DNA of 44,342 bases from an uncultured bacterium. Its GTDB lineage: Bacteria > Patescibacteriota > Minisyncoccia > Phycocordibacterales > PALSA-1337. Below the pieces are notes generated by a model that saw only the letters and a program-made list of their open reading frames with translations, had not been told where the DNA came from and made no database searches. The stretch spans positions 1-44,342 of the forward strand of contig CAIKAN010000090.1 of assembly GCA_903825415.1 (NCBI GenBank). The letters are read 5' to 3'. Position 1 is the stretch's first letter. The number at the start of each line of letters is the position of its first letter. Of the stretch, positions 1-6,774 are shown in pieces. The position numbers were made by a program, and so were the translations under genes.

Positions 1-114
1 ACTCGTTGGGGTAAGCCTGCAGGCAAGGGCCAGAAGACTCGTACCCCTAAGAAATACTCCAACGTTTTCGTTGTCTCCAGGAGACAGGTGGGCAAGAAGA
101 AGACTATCCTGTAA
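1..114 (+). CDS. rplB: 50S ribosomal protein L2, C-terminal end (partial)
   Basis: The window opens inside this gene. The 37 visible codons read in frame 1 to a TAA and give the basic L2 tail (WGKPAGKGQKTR, then KKYSNVFVVSRR). L2 is an early-assembling protein of the 50S subunit close to the peptidyl transferase centre. In the usual S10 operon rpsS follows directly, but here about 2.2 kb of accessory DNA intervenes. The start lies outside the window. Confidence 0.93.
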   Translation, partial: TRWGKPAGKGQKTRTPKKYSNVFVVSRRQVGKKKTIL

Positions 115-155
115 TCTCGCTTTTATTGTTCTCGATTGCGCGCTAAAATATAGCC

Positions 156-236
156 ATGTTCGATACTTTCATTAAAAAGGTCAAATCCCTTCTTGAACAT
201 TTTGTCTTGTCCATAGTGGGACATAAGCATTACTAA
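156..236 (+). CDS. Possible 26-residue small protein
   Basis: ATG followed by 25 codons and TAA, encoding a short amphipathic peptide (MFDTFIKKVKSLLEHFVLS...). A TAAAAT hexamer at 144-149 ends 6 nt before the ATG, the same -10-to-start spacing seen at several leaderless-looking genes in this window. There is no recognisable family and an ORF this short may be chance. Its expression is unproven. Confidence 0.25.
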   Translation: MFDTFIKKVKSLLEHFVLSIVGHKHY

Positions 237-302
237 GGTAAGGCGGCTTTTTAGCGCTATACAGCAACGCCTTTTGGTGATTTTGATTCCCCGAATCTAT
301 AT

Positions 303-332
303 TTGACATATAGGCATCTCGTATGCTATAAT
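303..332 (+). promoter_or_regulatory. Sigma70-like promoter of the 487-residue accessory gene
   Basis: TTGACA at 303-308 and TATAAT at 327-332 with an 18-bp spacer, close to the bacterial consensus. The predicted start near 339 leaves a leader of about 90 nt before the GTG at 428. Confidence 0.75.
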
Positions 333-338
333 CGAGGT

Positions 339-427
339 TAGCTGGAGGTTCTTTGAAAGATTAGGGACTGACGGCTATACGGATAAAGCTAGTAGGGCCT
401 ATAGGCCCAGAAAGTGAGAGGGTAAAA
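339..427 (+). promoter_or_regulatory. Structured leader with boxA-like element and SD
   Basis: The leader carries GGTTCTTTGAAAGATT at 347-362, which resembles rRNA-leader boxA sequences (NusB/NusE antitermination sites of the TTCTTTGAAA type). A perfect 14-nt palindrome GGGCCTATAGGCCC follows at 395-408. A GAGGG SD at 418-422 lies 5 nt before the GTG start. The boxA role is inferred from sequence only. Confidence 0.45.
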
Positions 428-1891
428 GTGAAAAGAACAGTTACGGAAACCAGGAAAGCCATCGTCACCAGACAAGTGAGGGTACATAGGAATTTTCACC
501 AAGATGAGGTGGTGGCTTATGCATTAGTCCGCATGTTCGGGGAAGAATATTTCCCTGGAGTGCAAGATGCCACGATCGTGTATTTGGCCGATGATCCCTG
601 TGAGACACAGGATGAGGCAGATAGAAACGGTGATGTCGATCTCGGAATCGGACGCGACCGGCGCTTCAACGAGCACCTATTCGGGTGTGATGAGGAGCGT
701 ATGGACAACGAGTGCTGTGCGACCTTGGTTGCAGGATATCTCGAAGTCGCGGATCTTCCGTATTTATCGCGCCTTCTGACCGAGGTTTTGGCCTGTGATA
801 CTGGCAAGAAGTGCTTGCCGCATCGGCTCGCCGACCTTATCAAAGCTGGTCACCGGCATCATCATGATAACGAGGACGGGACGGTGTTCAACTGGGCACT
901 GACAGCTATATCGGCGGTGATGATCTGTGAAAGAGATCATCCTGAGAAAGCTCCCAGCGAGCTCACTCTCCAGCAGATCTTCGACCAAGTGGGCGAAGAT
1001 CTGTGTGAAGGCAATCCTGATGCTTTTGGAGTGTTGGGACAATACGTCGAGAAGAGCATGGAGCTGAAAGACGAGTGTGTCATTGAGATGGCGCATATCG
1101 TCGAATGCCTCTGCCGGACAGCCGCTCTCAAGGACACCATCGATTGGGTGATGTTTGCTCTCGATCTGCTTCTCAAGGATCAGATCGAATTCCAAAAAGT
1201 TCGAGCCATGATCGCCAAAATCGACCCCATCTCTATCCCGGTCAACTATTGCGGAAGACGTGAGTATGTCAAGCTGGTCGTCTGTCAAACGGACAGTCCG
1301 GCAGCGTCGAAAGCGGCGCGCTCGCTCGGGATGGAAATCGTTCTTGTCCGACAATCTTCCGGCAACTGTCAGATCCTGACAGCGGACAGGTTTCGGGCTA
1401 AAATGGAAAACCTTGTCCGGATGCTCCGTTTTACCGAGACGGAGGAAGGCGATCGATGCAATGCTGATTGGCAAGGTCTTGGCTGCGTCGGAAATCATTA
1501 CCAGGTCGGGAACTGGTACTTTTTCAAGGGAAGATCGATCTTCAACGGGAGTGACACCCATGCGGCTCGTCCTACGAGGACGGCGCTCCGTCACATTGTT
1601 GACATGATCAAACGAGCGTTCTGTTACGATCTCGTAAGAGAGTGGTGCGATGAGCGGGGGATCAGGATGAATGCACAGGAGGTCGTCGAGGTCGAGACTC
1701 ACGACGCCGCTTCTCAAGCCGACGAAGTGACTGTCCCGGAAATCCAAGCTCCTGTCCGAAACTGGCAGGATGCTTTGGCCGAGACATTCGATTTACCCTC
1801 GGTCGCGCAAAAGCGGCCTGATTCAGTTCCAGAGCGCCAAGGCGTAACGAACTGGGGAGATCGTTTTCAGCAAGTCGTCGGGAATACTTGA
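428..1891 (+). CDS. Unknown 487-residue protein, possibly DHH/MYG1-like phosphoesterase
   Basis: The GTG start is supported by the GAGGG SD 5 nt upstream. Residues 20-27 read HRNFHQDE, and about 45 residues later comes DVDLGIGRDRRFNEHLF. The order H-x3-H-x-DE, then an Asp/Gly strand, then a His-containing motif recalls MYG1/DHH-type metal-dependent phosphoesterases. A HRHHHD cluster near residue 143 could also bind metal. There is no signal peptide or membrane segment, and the last 70 residues look low-complexity. It has its own promoter and terminator and is inserted between rplB and rpsS. The family call is tentative; the substrate is unknown. Confidence 0.55.
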   Translation: MKRTVTETRKAIVTRQVRVHRNFHQDEVVAYALVRMFGEEYFPGVQDATIVYLADDPCETQDEADRNGDVDLGIGRDRRFNEHLFGCDEERMDNECCATLVAGYLEVADLPYLSRLLTEVLACDTGKKCLPHRLADLIKAGHRHHHDNEDGTVFNWALTAISAVMICERDHPEKAPSELTLQQIFDQVGEDLCEGNPDAFGVLGQYVEKSMELKDECVIEMAHIVECLCRTAALKDTIDWVMFALDLLLKDQIEFQKVRAMIAKIDPISIPVNYCGRREYVKLVVCQTDSPAASKAARSLGMEIVLVRQSSGNCQILTADRFRAKMENLVRMLRFTETEEGDRCNADWQGLGCVGNHYQVGNWYFFKGRSIFNGSDTHAARPTRTALRHIVDMIKRAFCYDLVREWCDERGIRMNAQEVVEVETHDAASQADEVTVPEIQAPVRNWQDALAETFDLPSVAQKRPDSVPERQGVTNWGDRFQQVVGNT

Positions 1892-1937
1892 TCTGCTAAA
1901 CGGAGCAGTTCAAGCGAAAACAAGTCAATCCGTTCAA

Positions 1938-1967
1938 GGGGGCCCGCCAGTATGGGGGCCCTTTTTT
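1938..1967 (+). terminator. Intrinsic terminator of the 487-residue gene
   Basis: Two GGGGGCCC blocks separated by 8 nt pair through GGGCCC and are followed by six T. It closes the inserted transcription unit before rpsS. Confidence 0.8.
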
Positions 1968-2017
1968 CATGGTCAAAAGTGTTTGTTCAAGATTCATGTT
2001 TGAACGGTTTACATGCT

Positions 2018-2121
2018 AGTCGGTGACTGTATCGCCTTATCGCCAAAACGAAAGGGGAAACTACCGCCATAGGTGTCTTGCTAAATTCGGCTTTGGCGAT
2101 AAGGCGATACAGTCACCGACT
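2018..2121. repeat. 30-bp perfect inverted repeat with 44-bp loop
   Basis: The left arm 2018-2047 (starting AGTCGGTGACTGTATCGCC) is the exact reverse complement of the right arm 2092-2121. It lies between the accessory gene's terminator and the rpsS promoter and has no coding potential. It could be a MITE-like remnant, a cruciform or a transcript hairpin. Stem perfection suggests recent origin or selection. Confidence 0.85.
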
Positions 2122-2208
2122 CGGGTTCGAAGCTTGATTAATCTCTAGAAAAGAGTATAAATATCATCTGTCTAGCAGGGTGGAGCAGGGAGAAAAACGG
2201 CCTAGCAT

Positions 2209-2237
2209 TTGACTTAAAAATAAGGCTTTGTTAGTAT
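2209..2237 (+). promoter_or_regulatory. Promoter restarting the ribosomal operon at rpsS
   Basis: TTGACT at 2209-2214 and TAGTAT at 2232-2237 with a 17-bp spacer. The same two hexamers and spacing recur before rpsN (9030-9058), where the operon resumes after the second insertion. Confidence 0.7.
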
Positions 2238-2242
2238 GCTAG

Positions 2243-2267
2243 GAAGCTCTATCGAGCTTCTTTTATT
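2243..2267 (+). terminator. Leader hairpin upstream of rpsS (possible attenuator)
   Basis: GAAGCTC (2243-2249) and GAGCTTC (2254-2260) form a 7-bp stem with a 4-nt loop, followed by TTTTATT. It sits just after the promoter and before the first gene, so it could act as an attenuator. Ribosomal leader autoregulation is known in bacteria, but a role here is inference. Confidence 0.5.
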
Positions 2268-2303
2268 CTGCTACTACGCTATTGCGCGATAGACCCAAAA
2301 CAA

Positions 2304-2654
2304 ATGTCACGATCACTCAATAAAGGCCCATACGTGGATGAAAATCTTCTGAAGAAGATCGCCGGCAAGAAGCCGGGCTCTTTGCCTACGATCAAGACTT
2401 GGGCTCGCCGCTCTCAGATCTCCCCGGAAATGGTAGGTTTTACCTTTGGAGTCCATAACGGCAAGATACATATCGACGTATTCGTCACCGAAGACATGGT
2501 AGGACATCGTCTCGGTGAATTTTCTTCTTCACGCAAATTCACTCGTCATGGAGGCAAGATGCAGAAAGAGATCGAAATGAAAGCCAAGGAAGCCGAGATG
2601 ACTGCTGCCAAGTCCGCCAAGGAAGCTGCTACTACCGTGGCTGCCAAGAAATAA
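2304..2654 (+). CDS. rpsS: 30S ribosomal protein S19
   Basis: 116 residues with the S19 signature ([11 protein letters not shown], then [18 protein letters not shown]). S19 binds 16S rRNA in the head of the small subunit next to S13. The Ala/Lys-rich tail (residues about 88-116) is longer than usual. The start has no SD; the upstream sequence is A-rich. It is the first gene after the restart promoter, 10 nt before rplV. Confidence 0.97.
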   Translation: MSRSLNKGPYVDENLLKKIAGKKPGSLPTIKTWARRSQISPEMVGFTFGVHNGKIHIDVFVTEDMVGHRLGEFSSSRKFTRHGGKMQKEIEMKAKEAEMTAAKSAKEAATTVAAKK

Positions 2655-2664
2655 TCATACTCAT

Positions 2665-3027
2665 ATGATCAACGCTTCCCTCAAAAATTACCGAATATCG
2701 CCTCGCAAGGTCCGCGTTGTCGCTGATATGATCCGTGGCAAGAATGTACTGGATGCCAAGAACATCCTCGATAATGCCGATATGAAAGCTAGACATCCTA
2801 TCCATACCCTCCTTGATTCTGCTATCGCCAATGCCGTCAATAATGCCAAGCTCGACAAAGACCTTCTTTTTGTAAAAGAGATCCGCGTCGATCAGGGATT
2901 CATTTTGAAGAGGAGCATGCCTGTATCGCATGGTTCTGCTCATCCTATCAAGAAGAGGACGAGTCATGTTCTTATTACCTTAGCGCCGGTGGTGGTTAGC
3001 AAGAAGGGAAAGTCAATAAAAAAATAG
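2665..3027 (+). CDS. rplV: 50S ribosomal protein L22
   Basis: 120 residues beginning MINASLKNYRISPRKVR, the typical L22 N-terminus. The extended beta-hairpin region near residues 75-95 lines the exit tunnel in known ribosomes. No SD precedes the ATG. An AT-rich palindromic repeat fills the gap to rpsC. Confidence 0.97.
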   Translation: MINASLKNYRISPRKVRVVADMIRGKNVLDAKNILDNADMKARHPIHTLLDSAIANAVNNAKLDKDLLFVKEIRVDQGFILKRSMPVSHGSAHPIKKRTSHVLITLAPVVVSKKGKSIKK

Positions 3028-3031
3028 TAAC

Positions 3032-3148
3032 TCAAAAGTCAAAACGCAAAATGCAAAACTTAAACTCAAAACTCAAAAGTAACGCGATCTACGAAGTTTC
3101 GAACTTTGAGCTTAAGTTTTGCATTTTGAATTTTGAGTTTTGCATTTA
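3032..3148. repeat. Low-complexity palindromic repeat upstream of rpsC
   Basis: The left half repeats words such as CTCAAAACTCAAAAGT and GCAAAATGCAAAACTTAA. The right half contains their complements (GCTTAAGTTTTGCATTTTG and similar), giving a long imperfect hairpin. It ends a few bases before the rpsC start. Comparable elements precede rplN, adk, rplT, the PLD gene/smpB and recG. Confidence 0.75.
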
Positions 3149-3153
3149 ATACT

Positions 3154-3825
3154 ATGTCACACACCGTACATCCATATTCACACAGACTTGGGATCATCCG
3201 CGACTGGAAGAGCCGCTGGTTTGGCATGGACAAAGTTTATAGAGACGCTTTGAGGGGGGATATAGTCATTCGCGAGTATCTCCAGAAGGAACTCCGATCG
3301 TTCTATGTGGGCGGAGTCGATATAGAGAGGACGCAGAAGGCTTGGAGAGTGATCGTCAAGACATCTCGCCCTGGTATGATCATCGGCAAGTCTGGCGACG
3401 GCATAGTCAAGCTCCGCGCCAAGATCCTCGCACTGCTCCACAAGCACAAGGTCAATCTGGGAGAGCAGGAGCTCAAGCTCGATATAGAAGAAGTCCGCAA
3501 TCCTGAAGCCAATGCCGCTATCACTGCTATGATGATCGCAGAATCACTCGAGAAGCGCTTGCCTTTCCGTCGCGTCATGAAGCAGACGATCGAGAAAGTC
3601 ATGGCTCACAAGGAAGTCCTGGGTATCCGCATCCGTCTCGGTGGCCGTTTGGGAGGAGCGGAGATCGCCCGCACAGAAGAGCTCAAGAAAGGCCGTATTC
3701 CTCTGCAGACTTTGCGTGCGGATATCGATTTCATCAGGGAGAAAGCTCATATGACCTACGGAGATATCGGCATCAAGGTGTGGATCTATAAGGGCGATAT
3801 CTTCAAGAAGGATCAGGTTAAATAA
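3154..3825 (+). CDS. rpsC: 30S ribosomal protein S3
   Basis: 223 residues. The ATG at 3154 (MSHTVHPYSHRLGI) is preferred over an upstream TTG that lies inside the palindromic repeat. The N-terminal KH type-2 domain carries GMIIGKSGDGI near residues 75-85, and the C-terminal S3 domain carries GIRIRLGGRLGGAEIAR. S3 helps form the mRNA entry tunnel. No SD; the start context is TAATACT. Confidence 0.97.
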   Translation: MSHTVHPYSHRLGIIRDWKSRWFGMDKVYRDALRGDIVIREYLQKELRSFYVGGVDIERTQKAWRVIVKTSRPGMIIGKSGDGIVKLRAKILALLHKHKVNLGEQELKLDIEEVRNPEANAAITAMMIAESLEKRLPFRRVMKQTIEKVMAHKEVLGIRIRLGGRLGGAEIARTEELKKGRIPLQTLRADIDFIREKAHMTYGDIGIKVWIYKGDIFKKDQVK

Positions 3826-3834
3826 ACTACTACC

Positions 3835-4260
3835 ATGTTATTCCCCAAGAAAGTAAAGCATCGAAAATGTTTCACCAAGCGCAAGAATCCCGTGAAGGAG
3901 GCTGCCAAGAATGAGACCCGCGGAGTAGATTTGGCTTTCGGCTCATTCGGCCTCAAGGCCATGAAGTATGCCCGCGTCACTTCCAATCAGATAGAATCCG
4001 CTCGTAAGGTCATGACCCGCTACGCTACCAAGTCTGGCAAAGTCTGGATCCGCGTCTTCCCTGATATGCCTTTCACGCAGAAGCCGGCCGAGGTCAAGAT
4101 GGGAAAGGGCAAGGGCGATCCTCAGGGCTATGTTGCCGAGGTCAAGCCTGGACGCATACTCTTTGAGATCGACGGTATCGAAGCTACTGTCGCCAATGAA
4201 GCTTTGCGCAAGGCTGGGACCAAGCTCCCCATGAAGACGAGGATAGTCAGCCGCATTTAA
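3835..4260 (+). CDS. rplP: 50S ribosomal protein L16
   Basis: 141 residues with L16 features: a basic N-terminus [11 protein letters not shown] and a [24 protein letters not shown] stretch in the middle, given here only as a guide to the conserved block. L16 sits near the A site and helps place tRNA. The start follows ACTACC without an SD. Confidence 0.96.
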   Translation: MLFPKKVKHRKCFTKRKNPVKEAAKNETRGVDLAFGSFGLKAMKYARVTSNQIESARKVMTRYATKSGKVWIRVFPDMPFTQKPAEVKMGKGKGDPQGYVAEVKPGRILFEIDGIEATVANEALRKAGTKLPMKTRIVSRI

Positions 4261-4283
4261 TGAAAGAATATATACCTACCACT

Positions 4284-4475
4284 ATGAAAATGAATGATTT
4301 TGCAAATAAAACTATCGCCGATCTGGCCAAGATGCTTGGGGAGAAGCGCGAGGCTTTGCGAGTCTTCCGCTTCGGAGCGGCTGGTTCAAAGTCCAAGAAT
4401 GTCAAAGAGGGCAGGATGATCAACAAAGACATCGCTAGGATAATGACAGCCATGACTGCCTTATCTGCGAAGTAG
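4284..4475 (+). CDS. rpmC: 50S ribosomal protein L29
   Basis: 63 residues, a small helical L29 at the exit-tunnel rim (L23/L29 site), with the family's LREALRVFRF-like and KDIARIMTAM-like helices. An ATG at 4260 overlaps the rplP stop and would add 8 residues. The ATG at 4284 fits the ACCACT start context of neighbouring genes better. Confidence 0.9.
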   Translation: MKMNDFANKTIADLAKMLGEKREALRVFRFGAAGSKSKNVKEGRMINKDIARIMTAMTALSAK

Positions 4476-4523
4476 AGGACTTTCTGGACAAATTCATGGA
4501 ACTAAAGTAATATCACCAACCAC

Positions 4524-4784
4524 ATGGCAAACACAGCAACAATCAAGACAAAGACCGTCAATCACCAGACATTCAATGGTATTGTGACGTCTGACAAGAT
4601 GAAGGACACAGCTGTCGTCTTGGTCGAGCGCTACGTGAAGCACAAGAAATATCAGAAATTCATGAAGCTTAAGACAAAGCTCATGGCTCAAGATACAGGC
4701 AATACCAAGAAGATCGGCGACAAGGCTACCATAGAGGGTTGCAGGCCGATATCCAAGAATAAAGCCTTTAAGGTCATCGCATAA
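4524..4784 (+). CDS. rpsQ: 30S ribosomal protein S17
   Basis: 86 residues of OB-fold type, with TFNGIVTSDKMKDTAVV and RYVKHKKYQKFMK as recognisable S17 motifs. S17 binds 16S rRNA early in assembly. The order rplP-rpmC-rpsQ-rplN is standard. No SD; the start context is ACCAACCAC. Confidence 0.96.
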   Translation: MANTATIKTKTVNHQTFNGIVTSDKMKDTAVVLVERYVKHKKYQKFMKLKTKLMAQDTGNTKKIGDKATIEGCRPISKNKAFKVIA

Positions 4785-4790
4785 CGCGAA

Positions 4791-4923
4791 GAATTTCAAA
4801 ATCCAAAGCTCAAATGTCAAATCAAATCCAAAATCCAAATATCAAATTAAACCGATTGTCTGGGTTTTGTCATTTGGGCTTTGGATTTGATTTGACATTT
4901 GGATTTTGGGCTTTGAAATTTTA
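4791..4923. repeat. Low-complexity palindromic repeat upstream of rplN
   Basis: Repeated words of the CAAAATCCAAA / TCAAATC type in the left half are complemented in the right half (GGATTTGATTTGACATTTGG and similar). It ends directly before the rplN start. It belongs to the same class as the elements near 13.3 kb and 23.9 kb. Confidence 0.8.
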
Positions 4924-4929
4924 ACTACT

Positions 4930-5301
4930 ATGATACAACCACGAACAATCGTAACCATCGCAGATAATTCCGGAGCCAAGGTCGGACGCATCTTCAAGGT
5001 GCTCGGAGCGACCAGGAAGCGCTATGCTGAGCTTGGCGATATCGTCGTCCTTTCAGTACAGAAGGCTGAGCCTCGTAAAGCGGTCAAGAAGAAAGATGTC
5101 TTACAAGCCGTAGTCGTGCGCCAGAGGAAGCCGACCAGGAGGAAGGATGGTTCATATGTGCGTTTTGACGAGAATGCCGTGGTTATTATAGAAAAGGGCA
5201 AGAAAGAGCCGATTGCCGGACGCATATTCGGGCCTATACCTCGCGAGATCGCCGAGAGAGGATTCAAGACTATCGCCTCGAGAGCGGCGGAGATCGTATA
5301 A
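4930..5301 (+). CDS. rplN: 50S ribosomal protein L14
   Basis: 123 residues, starting MIQPRTIVTIADNSGAK, the classic L14 N-terminus, so the ATG at 4930 is the start rather than codons inside the upstream repeat. L14 forms part of the intersubunit bridge region with L19. No SD; the start context is AACTACT. Confidence 0.97.
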   Translation: MIQPRTIVTIADNSGAKVGRIFKVLGATRKRYAELGDIVVLSVQKAEPRKAVKKKDVLQAVVVRQRKPTRRKDGSYVRFDENAVVIIEKGKKEPIAGRIFGPIPREIAERGFKTIASRAAEIV

Positions 5302-5314
5302 TTTCAATACTGAC

Positions 5315-5581
5315 ATGAATATAAAAAAGGGAGACATAGTCAAGATAATCGCAGGCGATGACAAAGGCAAGAAAGCCAAGGTCATCAAGGCTTTTCCTGG
5401 TGAAGATAAGATCCTCGTCGAGGGGGTCAATGTCGTCAAGCATCATGAGCGCCCACGCCAGCAGGGTGCCAAGGGGCAGATAGTGGACAAGGCTATGCCC
5501 ATCCATATCTCCAATGTCGTCAAGGCCGATGAAGCAGTCGCCGCTCCCAAGAAGGCCAAGAAGGCAGCAGTCAAAAAATAA
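5315..5581 (+). CDS. rplX: 50S ribosomal protein L24
   Basis: 88 residues with a KOW motif at the N-terminus (MNIKKGDIVKIIAGDDKGKK) and an Ala/Lys-rich tail. L24 initiates 50S assembly by binding the 5' end of 23S rRNA. It sits between rplN and rplE as in the standard spc operon. Confidence 0.96.
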   Translation: MNIKKGDIVKIIAGDDKGKKAKVIKAFPGEDKILVEGVNVVKHHERPRQQGAKGQIVDKAMPIHISNVVKADEAVAAPKKAKKAAVKK

Positions 5582-5596
5582 GATCGAAATACTATC

Positions 5597-6154
5597 ATGA
5601 CCCATAAAACCGTATCAGAACTGAATAAAGATTCATTCAAGGCTCTCAAAGAAAAGCTGGGACTAAAGAATGCCATGCAAGCGCCTCATCTCAATAAGAT
5701 CGTCATCTCTACCGGTTTCGGATCGGTCAAAGACAAGAAGAAGATCGAGCTGATCAATGATCGCCTGATGAAGATCACCGGGCAGAAGCCTGCGGTCCGT
5801 GTAGCCAAGAAGGCTATCGCTACATTCAAGACCCGCACCGGAGATCCTTTGGCATATCAGATCACTCTTCGCGGCAAGAGGATGACAGATTTCCTCGATC
5901 GTCTCATCCATGTCGCTCTTCCTCGCACCAAAGACTTCCGCGGCCTCACTCGCACCGCTATCGACAATATGGGCAACTATACTTTGGGCATCAAGGAGCA
6001 TACTATCTTCCCAGAGACTGCTGATGAGGACCTCAAGGACGTCTTCGGTATGGGCATCACCATCGTCACCACTTCAAATGACAAGAAAGTCACTGCCGCA
6101 TTTCTCGAGCATATTGGCATGCCTATGAAGAGGGAGGAGGAAGGGAAGAAATAG
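5597..6154 (+). CDS. rplE: 50S ribosomal protein L5
   Basis: 185 residues with L5 motifs (KIVISTGFG, TGQKPAVRVAKKAIA, LRGKRM, DLKDVFGMGITI). L5 binds 5S rRNA in the central protuberance. The start context is ACTATC with no SD. The operon is interrupted immediately after this gene; rpsN resumes 3 kb later. Confidence 0.97.
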   Translation: MTHKTVSELNKDSFKALKEKLGLKNAMQAPHLNKIVISTGFGSVKDKKKIELINDRLMKITGQKPAVRVAKKAIATFKTRTGDPLAYQITLRGKRMTDFLDRLIHVALPRTKDFRGLTRTAIDNMGNYTLGIKEHTIFPETADEDLKDVFGMGITIVTTSNDKKVTAAFLEHIGMPMKREEEGKK

Positions 6155-6175
6155 TCTTTTGATTATATTCTGGAA

Positions 6176-6202
6176 AACAACCCGCTGTAGAGGCGGGTTG
6201 TT
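6176..6202. terminator. Hairpin after rplE, possible bidirectional terminator
   Basis: AACAACCCGC (6176-6185) pairs with GCGGGTTGTT (6193-6202). A T-rich side is better developed on the minus strand (TTGTTTTCC). It could end the rplE transcript, a minus-strand RNA from the 6.2-6.75 kb gap, or both. Confidence 0.55.
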
Positions 6203-6215
6203 CTACAAATAAATA

Positions 6216-6745
6216 GGGTGGCGAAGTACAGACTCCGCCACCCGTAACCAAATTGCCAACTGAGATTTTGCGCACCTCTTCTTCTAGGGTGTCGGCTTAC
6301 CCACCAAGTCTATTATCAAGCCTTGGTCTATCGTTTTCCTCGTTTTTATCCTACTAGTCTCTCTTGAAACACTTGAACCTTCAACGGAACTGCCTTTCAT
6401 CTCCGTGTCACGGCACCACCATTTGTTGCCAAGCTGGTTCATTCGCTAGCTCACAGGTAAGGGAGCGGAGCGTCTCTCGATACTACATTCGGCCGAGGAT
6501 GCTGGATATACCTTTTATGGGGAACGATAGTCATTCCCATTCCAAAGAACTATTGTTGACAGACGGGGGCCGGTGAAGTTTATGCCCCCTAGTTTCTCTG
6601 GCTGTTCTTGCGAACAGAAGGCATCTCTAGATAACATCACCTACCCGTTCTTGGTGGATGGTCGGGTCTTTGTCATGAGACCTTCCTTTCTACCGCTCAC
6701 TCGAACGGCTTTCACAATGTATCACATCGGCGTTATTTGTACCAT
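6216..6745 (-). ncRNA. Candidate structured noncoding RNA, unidentified
   Basis: The rplE-helicase gap is 620 bp with no convincing protein gene. Read on the minus strand it contains several strong hairpins: CTGTTC-GCAA-GAACAG with a GNRA loop, GGGGGC/GCCCCC and GGGAA/TTCCC. It ends in the GGGTGGCG/CGCCACCC hairpin (6216-6243) and the terminator-like stem at 6176-6202. The size fits a large RNA such as RNase P RNA, but I could not place the conserved P4 elements with confidence. Boundaries are approximate. Confidence 0.35.
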
Positions 6746-6762
6746 TAACCGCTTTCTTCCTC

Positions 6763-6768
6763 TATAAT
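6763..6768 (+). promoter_or_regulatory. -10 box placing the helicase start at +1 (leaderless-type)
   Basis: TATAAT ends 6 nt before the ATG at 6775, so transcription would begin at or next to the start codon. No strong -35 is visible at the ideal distance. No SD is possible in such a transcript. Confidence 0.55.
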
Positions 6769-6774
6769 ACCCCC

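Noticed and set aside
764-1747. Long minus-strand ORF (327 residues) opposite the 487-residue gene
   Set aside because: Antisense shadow of a gene with its own promoter, SD and terminator; no family resemblance and no start signals.
6216-6745. Firm assignment as RNase P RNA
   Set aside because: The conserved P4 and ACAGAA-type elements could not be placed with confidence; kept only as an unidentified RNA candidate.
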